Part shown: positions 15,007-26,501 of the stretch, piece by piece
Numbering within the stretch: the first letter of the stretch is position 1
Layout: each line of letters starts with the position of its first letter
Assembly (NCBI RefSeq): GCF_900696085.1
Contig: NZ_CAADFC020000003.1
Coordinates: forward strand, 1 to 64,000
Source: Bradyrhizobium ivorense
Lineage (GTDB): Bacteria; Pseudomonadota; Alphaproteobacteria; Rhizobiales; Xanthobacteraceae
Reading direction: 5' to 3'
DNA: 64,000 nt
Translations under genes and position numbers: made by a program
The notes under the pieces: model-generated
The model's input: the letters and a program-made list of their open reading frames with translations, nothing else
Databases searched by the model: none
Told to the model about the DNA's origin: nothing

Positions 15007-15942
15007 TCAGCCGCGCGGCTGAATACCGTCGCGCACGGCGCGGAAGCGCGGGAATGCCTTTTCCCAATCGGTGCGCGGCGAGCTGCCAATGATGCGCATC
15101 GACGTCTGCCCGCCGAACCGCAGCCACTGCACAATGGTCACCGGCGTGTTGTCCTTGCCGCTGGTGGCGTCGATCCGCGTCTCGTAACCGGGCAAGCCGT
15201 CGATCCGGATCGGCTCGGACATCGTGATACGTCCGTCGCGCACGCCGGGGATCGTGGTGGCGATTTGCTGGGCGAAGCGGCCGCGGTCGTCGGGCGTGGC
15301 CGGGGCCGAGCCGACGAGGCCGAGCAGCATGAACGGCTTGCCCTCGAGGCTCTTCTCGTCGCCGTCGGCCAGCAGCAGCGCCGCGCCCGGCGCCAGCATG
15401 CGGACCGTCTTGAAGTCGCTGAGCTGCGTGACCTTGAACGGCATCATGCCGAGCTGCTCGTCGACCGGCACCTCGGTGCGGATCGCCGCGGTGGCGAACA
15501 TCTGCCGCACCGCCTCGTCGGTGTAGATCTTGCCTGCGTTCTCCGGCACCTGCATCGCGACATAGCCGGAGAAGGTCGGGCCCGGCAGGATCATGGAATA
15601 GCGCCGCACATTGGTGGCGCCGTCGCGCGCGCTCTCCACGGTGTAATAGGCGAGGCCGGCGGGGGTCTCGAGGCTCTCCGGCTTGATGTTGCCGGTGCCG
15701 CCGGGATTGGCCTTGAAGGCGCCGACCACCTCGGCATAGGCGTCGGCTGGCAGATCGGCGATCAGGACCTTGACGCCCTGATCCTCGGTCTCGAAGCCGA
15801 TGAACGATTTCGCACGGACCAGGCCGACCAGCGGCTTCATCCCGACATGCGCGCCCGGCGGAAACACCACGTCCGCCGCGAACGCAGCGCAGGTGGCGGC
15901 AATCAGAAAGGCAACCGCAGCGAGAACTCGAAATGGCGTCAT
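15007..15942 (-). CDS. Exported hypothetical protein
   Basis: The 311-residue protein has a clear Sec signal peptide (MTPFRVLAAVAFLIAA, cleavage after AFA near residue 22). The mature part includes a conserved-looking segment (KPLVGLVRAKSFIGFE) and repeated beta-rich stretches. It has no catalytic motif I recognise and no membrane segments beyond the signal. It is divergently placed to dnaK with about 570 bases between. The composition matches the core genome, so this is where the island-like region ends. Probably a conserved periplasmic protein of unknown function. Confidence 0.82.
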   Translation of the reverse strand: MTPFRVLAAVAFLIAATCAAFAADVVFPPGAHVGMKPLVGLVRAKSFIGFETEDQGVKVLIADLPADAYAEVVGAFKANPGGTGNIKPESLETPAGLAYYTVESARDGATNVRRYSMILPGPTFSGYVAMQVPENAGKIYTDEAVRQMFATAAIRTEVPVDEQLGMMPFKVTQLSDFKTVRMLAPGAALLLADGDEKSLEGKPFMLLGLVGSAPATPDDRGRFAQQIATTIPGVRDGRITMSEPIRIDGLPGYETRIDATSGKDNTPVTIVQWLRFGGQTSMRIIGSSPRTDWEKAFPRFRAVRDGIQPRG

Positions 15943-16522
15943 GGGAGGGATCTACCGGGTTTGCTTGAGGCCGCTCGACGGCCCGATGCAGGGCTGGTGG
16001 GCCTCATTCAGTCGGCCCGCTTTTAGCGGTTTTGATGGCCCTGCAACAGGGTTGGACCGAGCTTCGTTCCTGCCGTACCAGGCGGATTCATCGGGTTTTC
16101 CCCCGGATAGGCCGCCGTTTCCAGTGTTTCCAGCCATTTCCGGGAAAGCGGATCACACGCCCGCCGCGCGCGCCAGCGGCCAAATATCGCGCCCGAATGC
16201 GGTGTTCGGCCGGCGAGCGCAGGCTCGTTTGTGAGCGTTCACTCAACAGCGGGGACGCCTCGCGGTGGTCGATCACACCCGCAGCATTGCCGATTTATTA
16301 ACATGTTGGGAGCTTGAACCGGCGCCGCGCCCGGGCTGACACAATCTTTCAAACGTCAGTCTTTTCAGGCCTCAACGTTGCGTCCAGTCCTTGCGGGCGG
16401 GACCCTCTCTCCTATATCAGGCACACCGTCGCAATATCGCGAGTATGTGAACGTCTGGGGGTTCGGTACGGAGCGCCGTCAGGGCCCAACCAACCTGCCG
16501 TAGCAAAGAGGATATGAAAACC
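15943..16522. other. Divergent intergenic region before dnaK
   Basis: About 580 bases without a supported gene. The right part holds the heat-shock promoter at 16390-16420 and the ribosome site AGAGG at 16507-16511 for dnaK. The left part must hold the promoter of the exported protein gene. Short open frames seen here have no support. Confidence 0.6.
16390..16420 (+). promoter_or_regulatory. Predicted RpoH (sigma-32) promoter of dnaK
   Basis: CTTG at 16390-16393 is followed after 17 bases by CCTATATCAG at 16411-16420. This matches the alphaproteobacterial heat-shock form CTTG-N16/17-CYTATnTnnG at every position. It lies about 100 bases upstream of dnaK. Confidence 0.75.
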
Positions 16523-18424
<1,902 letters not shown>

Positions 18425-18440
18425 CAGGCGGGCTGAGATG

Positions 18441-18496
18441 ATGACCCTCACGCCAAAGAGCACGCCAGGCGTCTCGGAGGAGTGGGGGTCATTTTT
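18441..18496 (+). terminator. Possible hairpin between dnaK and dnaJ
   Basis: Nested arms ATGACCC (18441) with GGGTCAT (18486), and ACGCC (18450) with GGCGT (18468), are followed by TTTT. It could partly terminate transcription and set the DnaK/DnaJ ratio. The loop is long, so the call is weak. Confidence 0.4.
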
Positions 18497-18574
18497 CGTT
18501 AAGGCGATCGCTGCATTTTCCTGATTGGCGCGATCCCTATCGCAATGGCGACGAACTTCGGACGGAATTGAGGG

Positions 18575-19705
18575 ATGTCCACCAAGCGCTGCTATTACGA
18601 GACCCTCGAGGTCGATCGAAATGCGGACGAGACCAAGCTGAAAGCGGCTTTCCGCAAGCTCGCCATGAAGTGGCACCCGGACAAGAATCCGGGCGATGCC
18701 TCGAGCGAAGTCCGGTTCAAGGAAATCAACGAGGCCTATGAGGTCCTGAAGGACGGCGACAAGCGCGCCGCCTATGACCGCTTCGGCCATGCAGCGTTCG
18801 AGCAGGGCATGGGCGGTGGCGGCCCCGGCTTCGGCGCCGGCTTTGCCTCCTCCTTCTCCGATATTTTCGAAGACCTGTTCGGCATGGCCGGGCAGCGCCG
18901 CGGCGGCGGCCGCGAGCGCGGCGCCGATCTGCGCTACAACATGGAGATCACGCTCGAGGAAGCCTTCCAGGGCAAGACCGCGCAGATCGAGATCCCGGTC
19001 TCGGTCACCTGCGAATCCTGTTCGGGCACCGGCGCCAAGGCCGGCACCAAGCCGAAGACCTGCTCGCATTGCGGCGGCGCCGGGCGGATCCGGCAGGCCC
19101 AGGGCTTCTTCACGCTGGAGCGCACCTGCCACGGCTGCCAGGGCCGCGGCCAGATGATCGAGGACGCCTGCACCTCCTGCGCCGGTTCCGGCCGCGTGAC
19201 GCGCGACCGTACGCTGTCGGTCAATATTCCGCCGGGTGTCGAGGACGGCACCCGCATTCGTCTTGCCGGTGAAGGCGAGGCCGGCGTCCGCGGCGGACCG
19301 CCGGGCGACCTCTACATCTTCCTGTCGCTGACCACGCACCAGTTCTTCCAGCGCGACGGCGCCGACCTGCACTGCCGCGTGCCGATCTCGATGGTATCAG
19401 CCGCGCTCGGCGGCGAGTTCGAGGTGCCGACCATCGACAAGGGCAAGACCAAGGTGAAGGTGCCGTCCGGCACCCAATCCGGCCGGCGATTCCGCATCGC
19501 ATCAAAGGGCATGCCGGTGCTGCGCTCGCGCCAGACCGGCGACATGTACGTCCAGGTCGTGGTCGAAACGCCGCAGAATCTGACCAAGAAGCAGCAAGAA
19601 TTGCTGATGGAGTTCGAAAAGCTGTCGTCCGGCGCAACCCAGCCGGAGGCCGCGGGTTTCTTCTCTAAGGTCAAGGACTTCTTCGGTAACCGCACCGCCC
19701 AGTAG
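18575..19705 (+). CDS. dnaJ: Co-chaperone DnaJ (Hsp40)
   Basis: The 376-residue protein has the J domain with the HPD motif (KWHPDKNPG), a Gly/Phe-rich linker ([13 protein letters not shown]), and four zinc motifs CxxCxGxG ([32 protein letters not shown]). The C-terminal client-binding domains follow. It stimulates DnaK's ATPase and delivers unfolded clients. The complete type I layout and normal length leave little doubt. It follows dnaK and precedes pmtA. Confidence 0.97.
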   Translation: MSTKRCYYETLEVDRNADETKLKAAFRKLAMKWHPDKNPGDASSEVRFKEINEAYEVLKDGDKRAAYDRFGHAAFEQGMGGGGPGFGAGFASSFSDIFEDLFGMAGQRRGGGRERGADLRYNMEITLEEAFQGKTAQIEIPVSVTCESCSGTGAKAGTKPKTCSHCGGAGRIRQAQGFFTLERTCHGCQGRGQMIEDACTSCAGSGRVTRDRTLSVNIPPGVEDGTRIRLAGEGEAGVRGGPPGDLYIFLSLTTHQFFQRDGADLHCRVPISMVSAALGGEFEVPTIDKGKTKVKVPSGTQSGRRFRIASKGMPVLRSRQTGDMYVQVVVETPQNLTKKQQELLMEFEKLSSGATQPEAAGFFSKVKDFFGNRTAQ

Positions 19706-19800
19706 TTGCCGGCATACTTGACCGTGGCGGTTTCGGCCTATACGTCTTTATGACCGTTTTCTGACAACCGCTCGATTGTGCGGTCCCGCCTGGTAGCGAC

Positions 19801-20403
19801 ATGCCCTTGCAATCGTCCGTGCGTGCGTCGAAGAAGCCCCTCCGTCTCGACGATGAGGTTCGCTTTCTCCGTTCTTGGATGGAGAAGCCGCTGCACATGG
19901 GCGCGGTGATGCCGTCGGGGCGGCTGCTCGCTCGCACCATGGCGCAGTATGTCGACGCTGAAGCGGAAGGGCCGGTCATCGAACTTGGGCCGGGGACCGG
20001 GGCGATCACCAACGCCCTGATCGAGCACGGAGTCGATCAGAAGCGGCTCGTCCTGGTCGAATACAATCCCGGCTTCTGCGCGCTGCTGCGCGAGCGCTAT
20101 CCGCAGGCCAAGGTGGTGCAGGGCGACGCCTATCGGCTGCGCGACACGCTGTGGGAGGTCCTGAAGTCTCCCGCCTCTGCCGTGGTCTCCGGCCTGCCGC
20201 TGGTCACCAAGCCGATGCTGACGCGCTTAAAGCTGGTCCGCGATGCCTTCCTGGCGCTCGCGCCCGGCGCACCGTTCGTGCAGTTCACCTATTCGGTGGT
20301 GCCGCCGATCCCGAAGTCGCTGCCGGGGGTGTCCACAGAAGCCTCCGAGCGGATCTGGATGAACCTTCCGCCGGCCCGGGTCTGGGTGTATCGCAAGGGC
20401 TGA
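19801..20403 (+). CDS. pmtA: Phospholipid N-methyltransferase PmtA
   Basis: This 200-residue SAM-dependent methyltransferase carries the motif VIELGPGTGAITNALIE, an acidic SAM-binding LVLVEYNPGF, and the conserved SGLPLVTKPM that resembles the substrate-side motif of PmtA enzymes. It would methylate phosphatidylethanolamine stepwise toward phosphatidylcholine. In Bradyrhizobium, pmtA is reported downstream of dnaKJ and phosphatidylcholine matters for symbiosis (established for the genus). Here it starts 95 bases after dnaJ in the same direction. A more general methyltransferase is less likely given this context. Confidence 0.88.
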   Translation: MPLQSSVRASKKPLRLDDEVRFLRSWMEKPLHMGAVMPSGRLLARTMAQYVDAEAEGPVIELGPGTGAITNALIEHGVDQKRLVLVEYNPGFCALLRERYPQAKVVQGDAYRLRDTLWEVLKSPASAVVSGLPLVTKPMLTRLKLVRDAFLALAPGAPFVQFTYSVVPPIPKSLPGVSTEASERIWMNLPPARVWVYRKG

Positions 20404-20453
20404 AACGCGCCTTGCGTCATCGCGCTGGGCGGGTCCCAACCGCGATGTCCTGA

Positions 20454-21032
20454 ATGTCCGCGCTGAAAATCCTTGTCATCCCCGGATCGCTCCGAACCGG
20501 CTCGTTCAATGCGAAGCTGGCGGCCGTGCTGGCCGAGGCGCTGGCGCAGCGTGGCGCCGACGTCACCCGCATCTCGCTCGCCGATTTTCCGCTGCCGATC
20601 TACGACGGCGACCTGCAGGTCAAATCCGGCGTGCCGCAGCATGCCGTCAACCTGAAGCGGATGATCGGGGCCCATCACGGCGTGCTGATCGTGACGCCGG
20701 AATACAATTCCTCGGTCCCGGCGCTGGTGAAGAACACCGTCGACTGGGTGAGCCGGGTGCAGGACCCGCACGAGAGCCGCGGCCAGGTGTTCCATGATCG
20801 CGTGTTTGCGATCGCGGCGGCATCCGGCAACCGGCTCGGCGGAACGCGCGCGCTGGCGGCGCTGCGCTTGATCCTGACCGCGTGCCACGCGACCGTGATC
20901 CCGAACCAGCTCGCACTGTCATTCGCCGATCAGGCCTATGACGATATGGATCGACTGAAACATCAGGCCGACATCGATGCGATGCAGGCGCTGGTGCGGC
21001 AGCTGATCGACCATTCCGAACGCATGATGTGA
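20454..21032 (+). CDS. NADPH-dependent FMN reductase
   Basis: The 192-residue flavodoxin-fold protein has the FMN-binding GSLRTGSFNAKLA near the N-terminus and the PEYNSSVPALVKNTVDW motif characteristic of the FMN_red family (related to ChrR and azoreductase-like enzymes). It probably reduces FMN or quinones with NADPH, giving protection against redox stress. No export signal is seen. It lies between pmtA and pyrF in the same direction, with seven bases to the next start. The exact substrate cannot be told from sequence. Confidence 0.85.
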   Translation: MSALKILVIPGSLRTGSFNAKLAAVLAEALAQRGADVTRISLADFPLPIYDGDLQVKSGVPQHAVNLKRMIGAHHGVLIVTPEYNSSVPALVKNTVDWVSRVQDPHESRGQVFHDRVFAIAAASGNRLGGTRALAALRLILTACHATVIPNQLALSFADQAYDDMDRLKHQADIDAMQALVRQLIDHSERMM

Positions 21033-21038
21033 GGTGAC

Positions 21039-21749
21039 ATGCAGCCTGCCCAGATCGCTCCGAGAGACCGGTTGATTGTGGCGCTCGATCTGCCTTCCGT
21101 GGCAGCGGCCGAAGCGATGATCGATCGGCTCGGCGACAGCGTCAGCTTCTACAAGATCGGCTATCAGCTCGGCTATGCCGGCGGCCTGCCGCTGGCCAGA
21201 GAGCTGGCAGGCCGCGGCAAGAAGGTCTTCCTCGATCTCAAGCTGCATGACATCGGCAATACCGTCGCGCGCGGCGTCGAAAGCGTTGCTGCGCTCGGCG
21301 CCACCTTCCTCACCGTGCACGCCTATCCGCAGACCATGAAAGCCGCGGTCGAGGCGCGCGCAGGCGCTTCGCTGAAGATCCTCGCAGTTACCGTGCTGAC
21401 CTCCTACGACGACAACGACCTCCAGGCAGCGGGCTATGGCCTCAAGGTCTCCGATCTGGTCGAAGCCCGCGCCAGGCAGGCGCAGGCGATCGGCGTCGAC
21501 GGCATCGTCAGCTCGCCCGAGGAGGCCGCCGCAATCCGCAAGATCGTCGGCCACGAGATGAACCTGGTGACGCCGGGCATCCGCCCGGCGGGATCCGCCA
21601 CGGGCGACCAGAAGCGCATCATGACACCGGCCCGTGCAATCGCTGCCGGCGCCGACTATCTGGTGGTCGGGCGTCCTGTGGTCGAAGCTGATGATCCGAA
21701 GGCCGCCGCCGAGGCCATTCACGCCGAGGTCGCGCAAGCGCTCGGATAG
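21039..21749 (+). CDS. pyrF: Orotidine 5'-phosphate decarboxylase
   Basis: The 236-residue TIM-barrel enzyme makes UMP from OMP, the last step of de novo pyrimidine synthesis. The catalytic [10 protein letters not shown] motif is present, the N-terminal [10 protein letters not shown] is typical, and the phosphate-binding end VTPGIRP with [10 protein letters not shown] is intact. The start at 21039 has a GAGG upstream within the stop region of the reductase gene. A palindromic repeat begins directly at the stop codon. Confidence 0.96.
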   Translation: MQPAQIAPRDRLIVALDLPSVAAAEAMIDRLGDSVSFYKIGYQLGYAGGLPLARELAGRGKKVFLDLKLHDIGNTVARGVESVAALGATFLTVHAYPQTMKAAVEARAGASLKILAVTVLTSYDDNDLQAAGYGLKVSDLVEARARQAQAIGVDGIVSSPEEAAAIRKIVGHEMNLVTPGIRPAGSATGDQKRIMTPARAIAAGADYLVVGRPVVEADDPKAAAEAIHAEVAQALG

Positions 21750-21867
21750 AGCATGATCCGGAAAAGTGTGAAGCGGTTTTCCGAAAAGATCATGCTCAAA
21801 CAAAAGAGTCTGATTTTGACGCGTTTTCTTCGCGCGAACCGGTATCCACTTCGGTTGAAAACGCTTT
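21749..21867. repeat. Two palindromic repeats after pyrF
   Basis: The first unit is a hairpin, GAGCATGATCCGGAAAAGTG with the complementary end GATCATGCTC (21749-21797). The second is the GACGCGTTTTCTTC unit (21816-21867) shared with 14952 and 30137. The first unit also occurs at 23076. Confidence 0.8.
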
Positions 21868-21885
21868 GAACAAGGGAGAACAGAG

Positions 21886-22182
21886 ATGGCGAAGGGCTAC
21901 TGGATCGGACGCGTCGACGTGCACAACGAGGAAGGCTACAAGCCGTACATGGCGGCTAACCCGGCCATCTTCCAGAAATTCGGCGGCAAGTTTGTCGTGC
22001 GCGGCGGCAAGTTCACCGCGGTCGAGGGCCAGAGCCGTTCGCGCAATGTCGTGATCGAATTCCCCGACTACGAGACCGCGCTGGCCTGCTACAACTCGCC
22101 GGAATACCAGGCCAACATCAAGGTGCGGCAGCCGCATTCGATCGCCGACCTGATCATTATTGAAGGTTTCGCCGGCGCTTAG
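21886..22182 (+). CDS. DUF1330 family protein
   Basis: The 98-residue protein starts MAKGYWIGRVDVHNEEGYKPYM and contains FGGKFVVRGGKFTAVEGQ and RNVVIEFPDYETALACYNSPEYQ. These match the DUF1330 dimeric alpha-beta fold, a small ferredoxin-like family in which the conserved Tyr and Asp line a pocket. Its function is not known. A clear GGAGA lies before the ATG. It lies between the repeat after pyrF and dapB. Confidence 0.88.
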   Translation: MAKGYWIGRVDVHNEEGYKPYMAANPAIFQKFGGKFVVRGGKFTAVEGQSRSRNVVIEFPDYETALACYNSPEYQANIKVRQPHSIADLIIIEGFAGA

Positions 22183-22264
22183 GCCCTCCGATCGGGCGCG
22201 CCTTGGTTGCCGGAACAGGCTTCGCCCGCTATAGGGCGGGGAGAGGTGAGCCGAGAGATGAGCC

Positions 22265-23077
22265 ATGGCTGACATGCGTCTGATTGTTGCGGGAGCCGGC
22301 GGCCGGATGGGCCGCACGCTGACGCGGGTAATCTCGGAAACTCCGGGGGCGGAGCTGGTCGGCGCGCTGGAAGCGCCGGGCTCCGATCTGCTCGGCAAGG
22401 ACGCCGGCGTGCTCGCCGGCCTGCCGGCCAACGGCGTCGCGCTGTCGGCCGATCTGTGGTCGATGTCGGCCAATGCCGACGGCATCCTGGATTTCACCGT
22501 GCCGGCCGCCAGCATCGCCAATGTCGCGATCGCGGCCCAGCGCGGCCTCGTTCATGTCATCGGCACCACCGGCATGTCGCCGTCGGACGACGCGGTGATC
22601 CGGAGCGTCACCGATCGCGCCATCGTGGTGAAGTCGGGCAATATGAGCCTCGGCGTCAATCTGCTCGCCGCGCTGGTCAAGCGCGTCGCGCAGTCGCTCG
22701 ACCAGAGTTTTGACATCGAGATTCTCGAGATGCATCACAAGTCCAAGATCGACGCGCCGTCGGGCACCGCACTGATGCTGGGTGAAGCCGCTGCGGCGGG
22801 GCGCAATATCTCCCTGTCGCAACATTCGGCGCGCGGCCGCGACGGTCTGACCGGCGCTCGCCGGCCCGGCGACATCGGCTTTGCCTCGCTGCGCGGCGGC
22901 ACTGCGGCGGGCGATCACAGCGTGATCTTCGCCGGCCCCTACGAGCGTCTGACACTGTCGCATCACGCCGAGGACCGCACTCTGTTCGCGCAGGGCGCGC
23001 TCAAGGCGGCGCTGTGGGCGCACGGCAAGAAGCCCGGCATGTACTCGATGGCCGACGTGCTCGGGCTGAGCGACTGA
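22265..23077 (+). CDS. dapB: 4-hydroxy-tetrahydrodipicolinate reductase
   Basis: The 270-residue enzyme reduces HTPA with NAD(P)H in lysine and cell-wall (DAP) synthesis. It shows the nucleotide-binding [10 protein letters not shown] at the N-terminus, the VIGTTGMS and SGNMSLGVN stretches, and the conserved [15 protein letters not shown] with catalytic His and Lys. The length matches the family. It precedes gpmA in the same direction. A repeat starts at the stop codon. Confidence 0.96.
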   Translation: MADMRLIVAGAGGRMGRTLTRVISETPGAELVGALEAPGSDLLGKDAGVLAGLPANGVALSADLWSMSANADGILDFTVPAASIANVAIAAQRGLVHVIGTTGMSPSDDAVIRSVTDRAIVVKSGNMSLGVNLLAALVKRVAQSLDQSFDIEILEMHHKSKIDAPSGTALMLGEAAAAGRNISLSQHSARGRDGLTGARRPGDIGFASLRGGTAAGDHSVIFAGPYERLTLSHHAEDRTLFAQGALKAALWAHGKKPGMYSMADVLGLSD

Positions 23078-23124
23078 GCATGATCCGGAAAAGTGCGAAG
23101 CGGTTTTCCGAACAGATCATGCTC
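23076..23124. repeat. Palindromic repeat after dapB
   Basis: This is a copy of the GAGCATGATCCGGAAAAGTG hairpin unit, overlapping the dapB stop. It is the same type as at 21749-21797, so the unit is placed at gene ends. Confidence 0.8.
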
Positions 23125-23184
23125 AAGCAAAGAGCTAAGCGCTCAAGCGAAATCAAATCCAGCTAAGCGAAACGGAATCCTGAA

Positions 23185-23808
23185 ATGAGTGATCGTCTTC
23201 TTGTGCTCGTTCGTCACGGTCAGAGCGATTGGAATCTGAAGAACCTATTCACCGGGTGGAAAGACCCGGATCTGACCGAGCAGGGCATCGCCGAGGCGAA
23301 AGACGCCGGGCGCAAGCTGAAGGCGCAGGGCCTGACGTTCGACGTCGCCTTCACCTCCGTCCTCACGCGTGCCCAGCATACGCTGAAGCTGATGCTCGCC
23401 GAGATCGGCCAGACCGGATTGCCGACCACGAACAATCTCGCGCTCAACGAACGCGATTACGGCGACCTCTCCGGCCTCAACAAGGACGACGCTCGCAAGA
23501 AATGGGGCGAGGACCAGGTGCTGATCTGGCGCCGTTCCTATGACGTGCCGCCGCCCGGCGGCGAAAGCCTGAAGGACACGCTGGCGCGCACGCTGCCCTA
23601 TTACGTGCAGGAAATCCTGCCCGGCGTGCTGCGCGGGCAGCGCACGCTGATCTCCGCCCACGGCAATTCGCTGCGCGCGCTGATCATGGTGCTGGAAAAG
23701 CTTTCGCCGGAGCAGATCCTCAAGCGCGAGCTCGCCACCGGCGCGCCGGTGATCTACCGCCTCAACGCCGATTCCACCGTGGCGTCGAAGGTGGATTTGG
23801 CTGCGTAA
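23185..23808 (+). CDS. gpmA: 2,3-bisphosphoglycerate-dependent phosphoglycerate mutase
   Basis: The 207-residue mutase interconverts 2- and 3-phosphoglycerate in glycolysis and gluconeogenesis. It has the phosphohistidine motif [12 protein letters not shown] (H11), the [13 protein letters not shown] segment and the second histidine in [11 protein letters not shown]. It is a little shorter than the E. coli protein, as in other alphaproteobacteria. It is the last of the pyrF-to-gpmA run. Repeats follow the stop. Confidence 0.94.
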   Translation: MSDRLLVLVRHGQSDWNLKNLFTGWKDPDLTEQGIAEAKDAGRKLKAQGLTFDVAFTSVLTRAQHTLKLMLAEIGQTGLPTTNNLALNERDYGDLSGLNKDDARKKWGEDQVLIWRRSYDVPPPGGESLKDTLARTLPYYVQEILPGVLRGQRTLISAHGNSLRALIMVLEKLSPEQILKRELATGAPVIYRLNADSTVASKVDLAA

Positions 23809-23832
23809 GCGCAAGCGACTCGGACTATTGAC

Positions 23833-24082
23833 CCGTCATCCTGAGGTGCTCGCCGCTTTGGCGAGCCTCGAAGGATGAATCGGCCACCAACGGGGCCGTC
23901 GACCCTTCGAGGGCCGCTGAAGAAGCGGCCGCCTCAGGGTGACGGGATTGGTTTACCCAACTTGCTCAGTGTCATCACCCGCGCATGCGGGTGATCCAGT
24001 ATTCCAGAGACGGTAGTGCTTGAGTCGATAGGCCGCGGCGTACTGGGTCGCCCGGTCGAGCCGGCCGACGACACCTGTGGAT
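23833..24082. repeat. Two repeat units between gpmA and alkyltransferase gene
   Basis: The first, CGTCATCCTGAGGTGC... to CCTCAGGGTGACGG (23833-23946), is a long imperfect palindrome also found at 39576 and 46572. The second (23970-24082), starting GTCATCACCCGCGCATGCGGG, also occurs at 37605. Together they fill the 340-base gap. No gene is seen here. Confidence 0.8.
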
Positions 24083-24148
24083 GAGAACAAAGCCTCATAT
24101 CCCCTCAGGGTGACGGGGAGAGGCTTGAGCACGTCGCTCGAGTTATCT

Positions 24149-25096
24149 TCAATGAAACCCCACCTGGCCGGCTTCCCAGCCGAGCATGGCCTGCTTGCGG
24201 GTGACGCCCCAGTGGTAGCCGGTCAGCGCGCCGCTCTTGCCGAGCGCGCGATGGCAGGGCACCACGAACGACACCGGGTTGCGGCCGACCGCGGCGCCGA
24301 CCGCGCGCGAGGCCTTCGGGTTGTCGATCTTGCAGGCGATGTCGGAATAGCTGACCGCGCGGCCCATCGGGATCTTCAGCAGCGTCTCCCACACCCGCAC
24401 CTCGAAGTCGGTGCCGATCAGCACCACGCGCAGCGGCTGGTCGGCGCGCCACAGCCGGGTGTCGAAGATGCGCTGCGCCAGCCCCGCCGTACCATCGGTG
24501 TCCTCGACATAGGTTGCGTTGGGCCAGCGCCGCTTCATGTCGGCAAACGCGGTCTGCTCGTCGCCATGATCGGCGAAGGCAAGTCCCGCCAGCCCGCGGC
24601 CGCTCGCGATCACGATCGCGGTGCCGAATGGCGAGGGGTGGAAGCCGTAGCGCAGCACCATGCCGGCGCCGCCGTTCTTCCATTCGCCCGGCGACATCGC
24701 CTCGTGGGTGACGAACAGATCGTGCAGCCGTCCCGGGCCTGACAGGCCGGAGTCCAGCGCTGCATCGAGCACGCTGGCGGAGTCGCGCAGCAGGCCCTTG
24801 GCGTGATCCAGGGTCAGCGCCTGCATGAAGGCCTTTGGCGTCAGCCCGGCCCAGCGGCGGAACAGATGGTGGAGTTCATCCGGCGTGACGGCGGCGGCAT
24901 CGGCCATCGCCTCGATGGTCGGCTGCGTGCGCCAATGCTCCGAGATGAACGCGATCGCGCGCCGCACCGAGTCGTAGTCGCGCAACGCGGCGTTCTGGGG
25001 GCCCGGCTTGGCCAGGCGCTGGTCGTGTATGGCGAGTGTCATCATGGTGTCTGATTTAGGAGCCATGGCGCGTCCGAACCACCCGATTTCCGACAA
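24149..25096 (-). CDS. AraC-type HTH plus O6-alkylguanine-DNA alkyltransferase
   Basis: This 315-residue Ada-like protein lacks the N-terminal metal-binding Ada domain. Instead it has an AraC-type helix-turn-helix near residues 45-130 (TIEAMADAAAVTPDELHHLFRRW), then the alkyltransferase core. The PCHR active-site motif has its acceptor Cys at about residue 281, and SYSDIA is present upstream. It would transfer alkyl groups from O6-alkylguanine to itself, repairing DNA. The start is uncertain (25096 or 25066). It runs against gpmA and lies beside a DUF2244 gene. Confidence 0.9.
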   Translation of the reverse strand: MSEIGWFGRAMAPKSDTMMTLAIHDQRLAKPGPQNAALRDYDSVRRAIAFISEHWRTQPTIEAMADAAAVTPDELHHLFRRWAGLTPKAFMQALTLDHAKGLLRDSASVLDAALDSGLSGPGRLHDLFVTHEAMSPGEWKNGGAGMVLRYGFHPSPFGTAIVIASGRGLAGLAFADHGDEQTAFADMKRRWPNATYVEDTDGTAGLAQRIFDTRLWRADQPLRVVLIGTDFEVRVWETLLKIPMGRAVSYSDIACKIDNPKASRAVGAAVGRNPVSFVVPCHRALGKSGALTGYHWGVTRKQAMLGWEAGQVGFH

Positions 25097-25102
25097 GCTC
25101 GC

Positions 25103-25642
25103 TCAAGCGACGGGATTGTAGGTCGGGCCCCGCCTGGCGGCGTTCAAGGCTGCCGTCAGGGCCTTGGAAAAGCTGGCTTTTTCGTCCGGACCCAGGAAGC
25201 TGCCGATGCTCACCCGGCGGCCCCTCGAGACCAGATAAAGCCGCTCGATGCCGAACTCCTCGTCGGCGATCTGCTCGAACCGCACCCAGAGCGGATTGAG
25301 CACCCATTCCGCCACATGGCCGCGGTGACTGATGCGGCGCACCCGTAGCTCCGACGGCGTCACGGTGATCTCCTCGCTGGCCCTGGCGGTACGGAAATTC
25401 ACCTTGAACGCCCAATAGATCACCAGCGCGTCGAGACCGAAGAAGCCGAAGATCGGCCAGGCTCCCAGCCACCAGAACACCGCGCCGGCGATGAAGCTGA
25501 CGACGGTGACGAACGACATCAGCACGATAAAGCCGGTGCGGTTGAGCGAGCGGTGCGGTGTCAGTAATGCCGAGAAAAGTTTTGGCTCCTCGGGGGCGCT
25601 CGCCTCAAGGTCTTGCCCGGGAAAGTCGTTGCCTGCGGTCAT
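25103..25642 (-). CDS. DUF2244 membrane protein
   Basis: The 179-residue protein has two adjacent hydrophobic segments (about 38-60 and 63-85: LMSFVTVVSFIAGAVFWWLG and IFGFFGLDALVIYWAF), followed by a soluble C-terminal half with WVLNPLWVRFEQIADEE and GRRVSIGSFLGPDEK. This fits the DUF2244 family, of unknown role. It is divergent from nth: its ATG on the minus strand (25640-25642) overlaps the first alternative nth start at 25641. It probably shares a promoter region with nth. Confidence 0.85.
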   Translation of the reverse strand: MTAGNDFPGQDLEASAPEEPKLFSALLTPHRSLNRTGFIVLMSFVTVVSFIAGAVFWWLGAWPIFGFFGLDALVIYWAFKVNFRTARASEEITVTPSELRVRRISHRGHVAEWVLNPLWVRFEQIADEEFGIERLYLVSRGRRVSIGSFLGPDEKASFSKALTAALNAARRGPTYNPVA

Positions 25643-25664
25643 GACGTATCAGTATATCCCGTTC

Positions 25665-26438
25665 ATGGCCAAAATCATCCGCTCTCAACGCGCCAGAACA
25701 TCAAGCGTTCGGTCTGCGTCCAAGAAGAAACCGGCAAAAGCGGCAAGGCCGCTGCCCAAACCTGCGGCAAAGAAGGCGGTCAAGAAAGCAGTCAAGCCGA
25801 GGCCGTGGACCGCGGAGGAGATCTATGAGGTCTTCAGCCGGTTCCGCAAAGCCAATCCCGAGCCCAAGGGCGAGCTCGAGCATCTCAACCCCTACACGCT
25901 GCTGGTCGCGGTGGTGCTGTCGGCACAGGCGACCGATGCCGGCGTCAACAAGGCGACGCGCGCGCTGTTCGCGGTTGCCGATACGCCGGAGAAGATGATC
26001 GCGCTCGGCGAAGACAGCGTGCGCGAATACATCAAGACCATTGGCCTCTATCGCAACAAGGCCAAGAACGTCATCGCGCTCTCCGAGAAGCTGATCGCCG
26101 AATTCGGCGGTGAGGTGCCGCGCACCCGCGCTGAGATCGAGTCATTGCCCGGTGCCGGGCGCAAGACCGCGAATGTCGTGCTCAACATGGCGTTCGGCGA
26201 GCACACGATGGCGGTCGACACCCATGTGTTTCGCGTCGGCAACCGCACCGGACTAGCACCCGGCAAGACGCCGCTCGAGGTCGAGCTCGGACTGGAGAAG
26301 GTGATCCCCACGGAGTTCATGCTGCACGCGCATCATTGGCTGATCCTGCATGGCCGCTATACGTGCCTCGCGCGCGGTCCGCGTTGCGAGGTATGCCTGA
26401 TCAATGATCTATGCCGGTGGCCGGAGAAGACGGCCTAA
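25665..26438 (+). CDS. nth: Endonuclease III
   Basis: The 257-residue base-excision glycosylase removes oxidised pyrimidines and cuts abasic sites. It shows a basic N-terminal tail rich in Lys and Ala, the helix-hairpin-helix LPGAGRKTANVVLNM, the catalytic Asp region VDTHVFRVGNRTG, and a [4Fe-4S] cluster motif C-x6-C-x2-C-x5-C at the C-terminus (CLARGPRC then CLINDLC). ATG 25665 was taken. ATG 25641 in the same frame would add eight residues. Confidence 0.94.
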   Translation: MAKIIRSQRARTSSVRSASKKKPAKAARPLPKPAAKKAVKKAVKPRPWTAEEIYEVFSRFRKANPEPKGELEHLNPYTLLVAVVLSAQATDAGVNKATRALFAVADTPEKMIALGEDSVREYIKTIGLYRNKAKNVIALSEKLIAEFGGEVPRTRAEIESLPGAGRKTANVVLNMAFGEHTMAVDTHVFRVGNRTGLAPGKTPLEVELGLEKVIPTEFMLHAHHWLILHGRYTCLARGPRCEVCLINDLCRWPEKTA

Positions 26439-26501
26439 GGCATGATCGTCATCATATGCCAGTATGCCTCGCCGGGCGGTTCGTAGCGTGAGGAAAGATT
26501 T

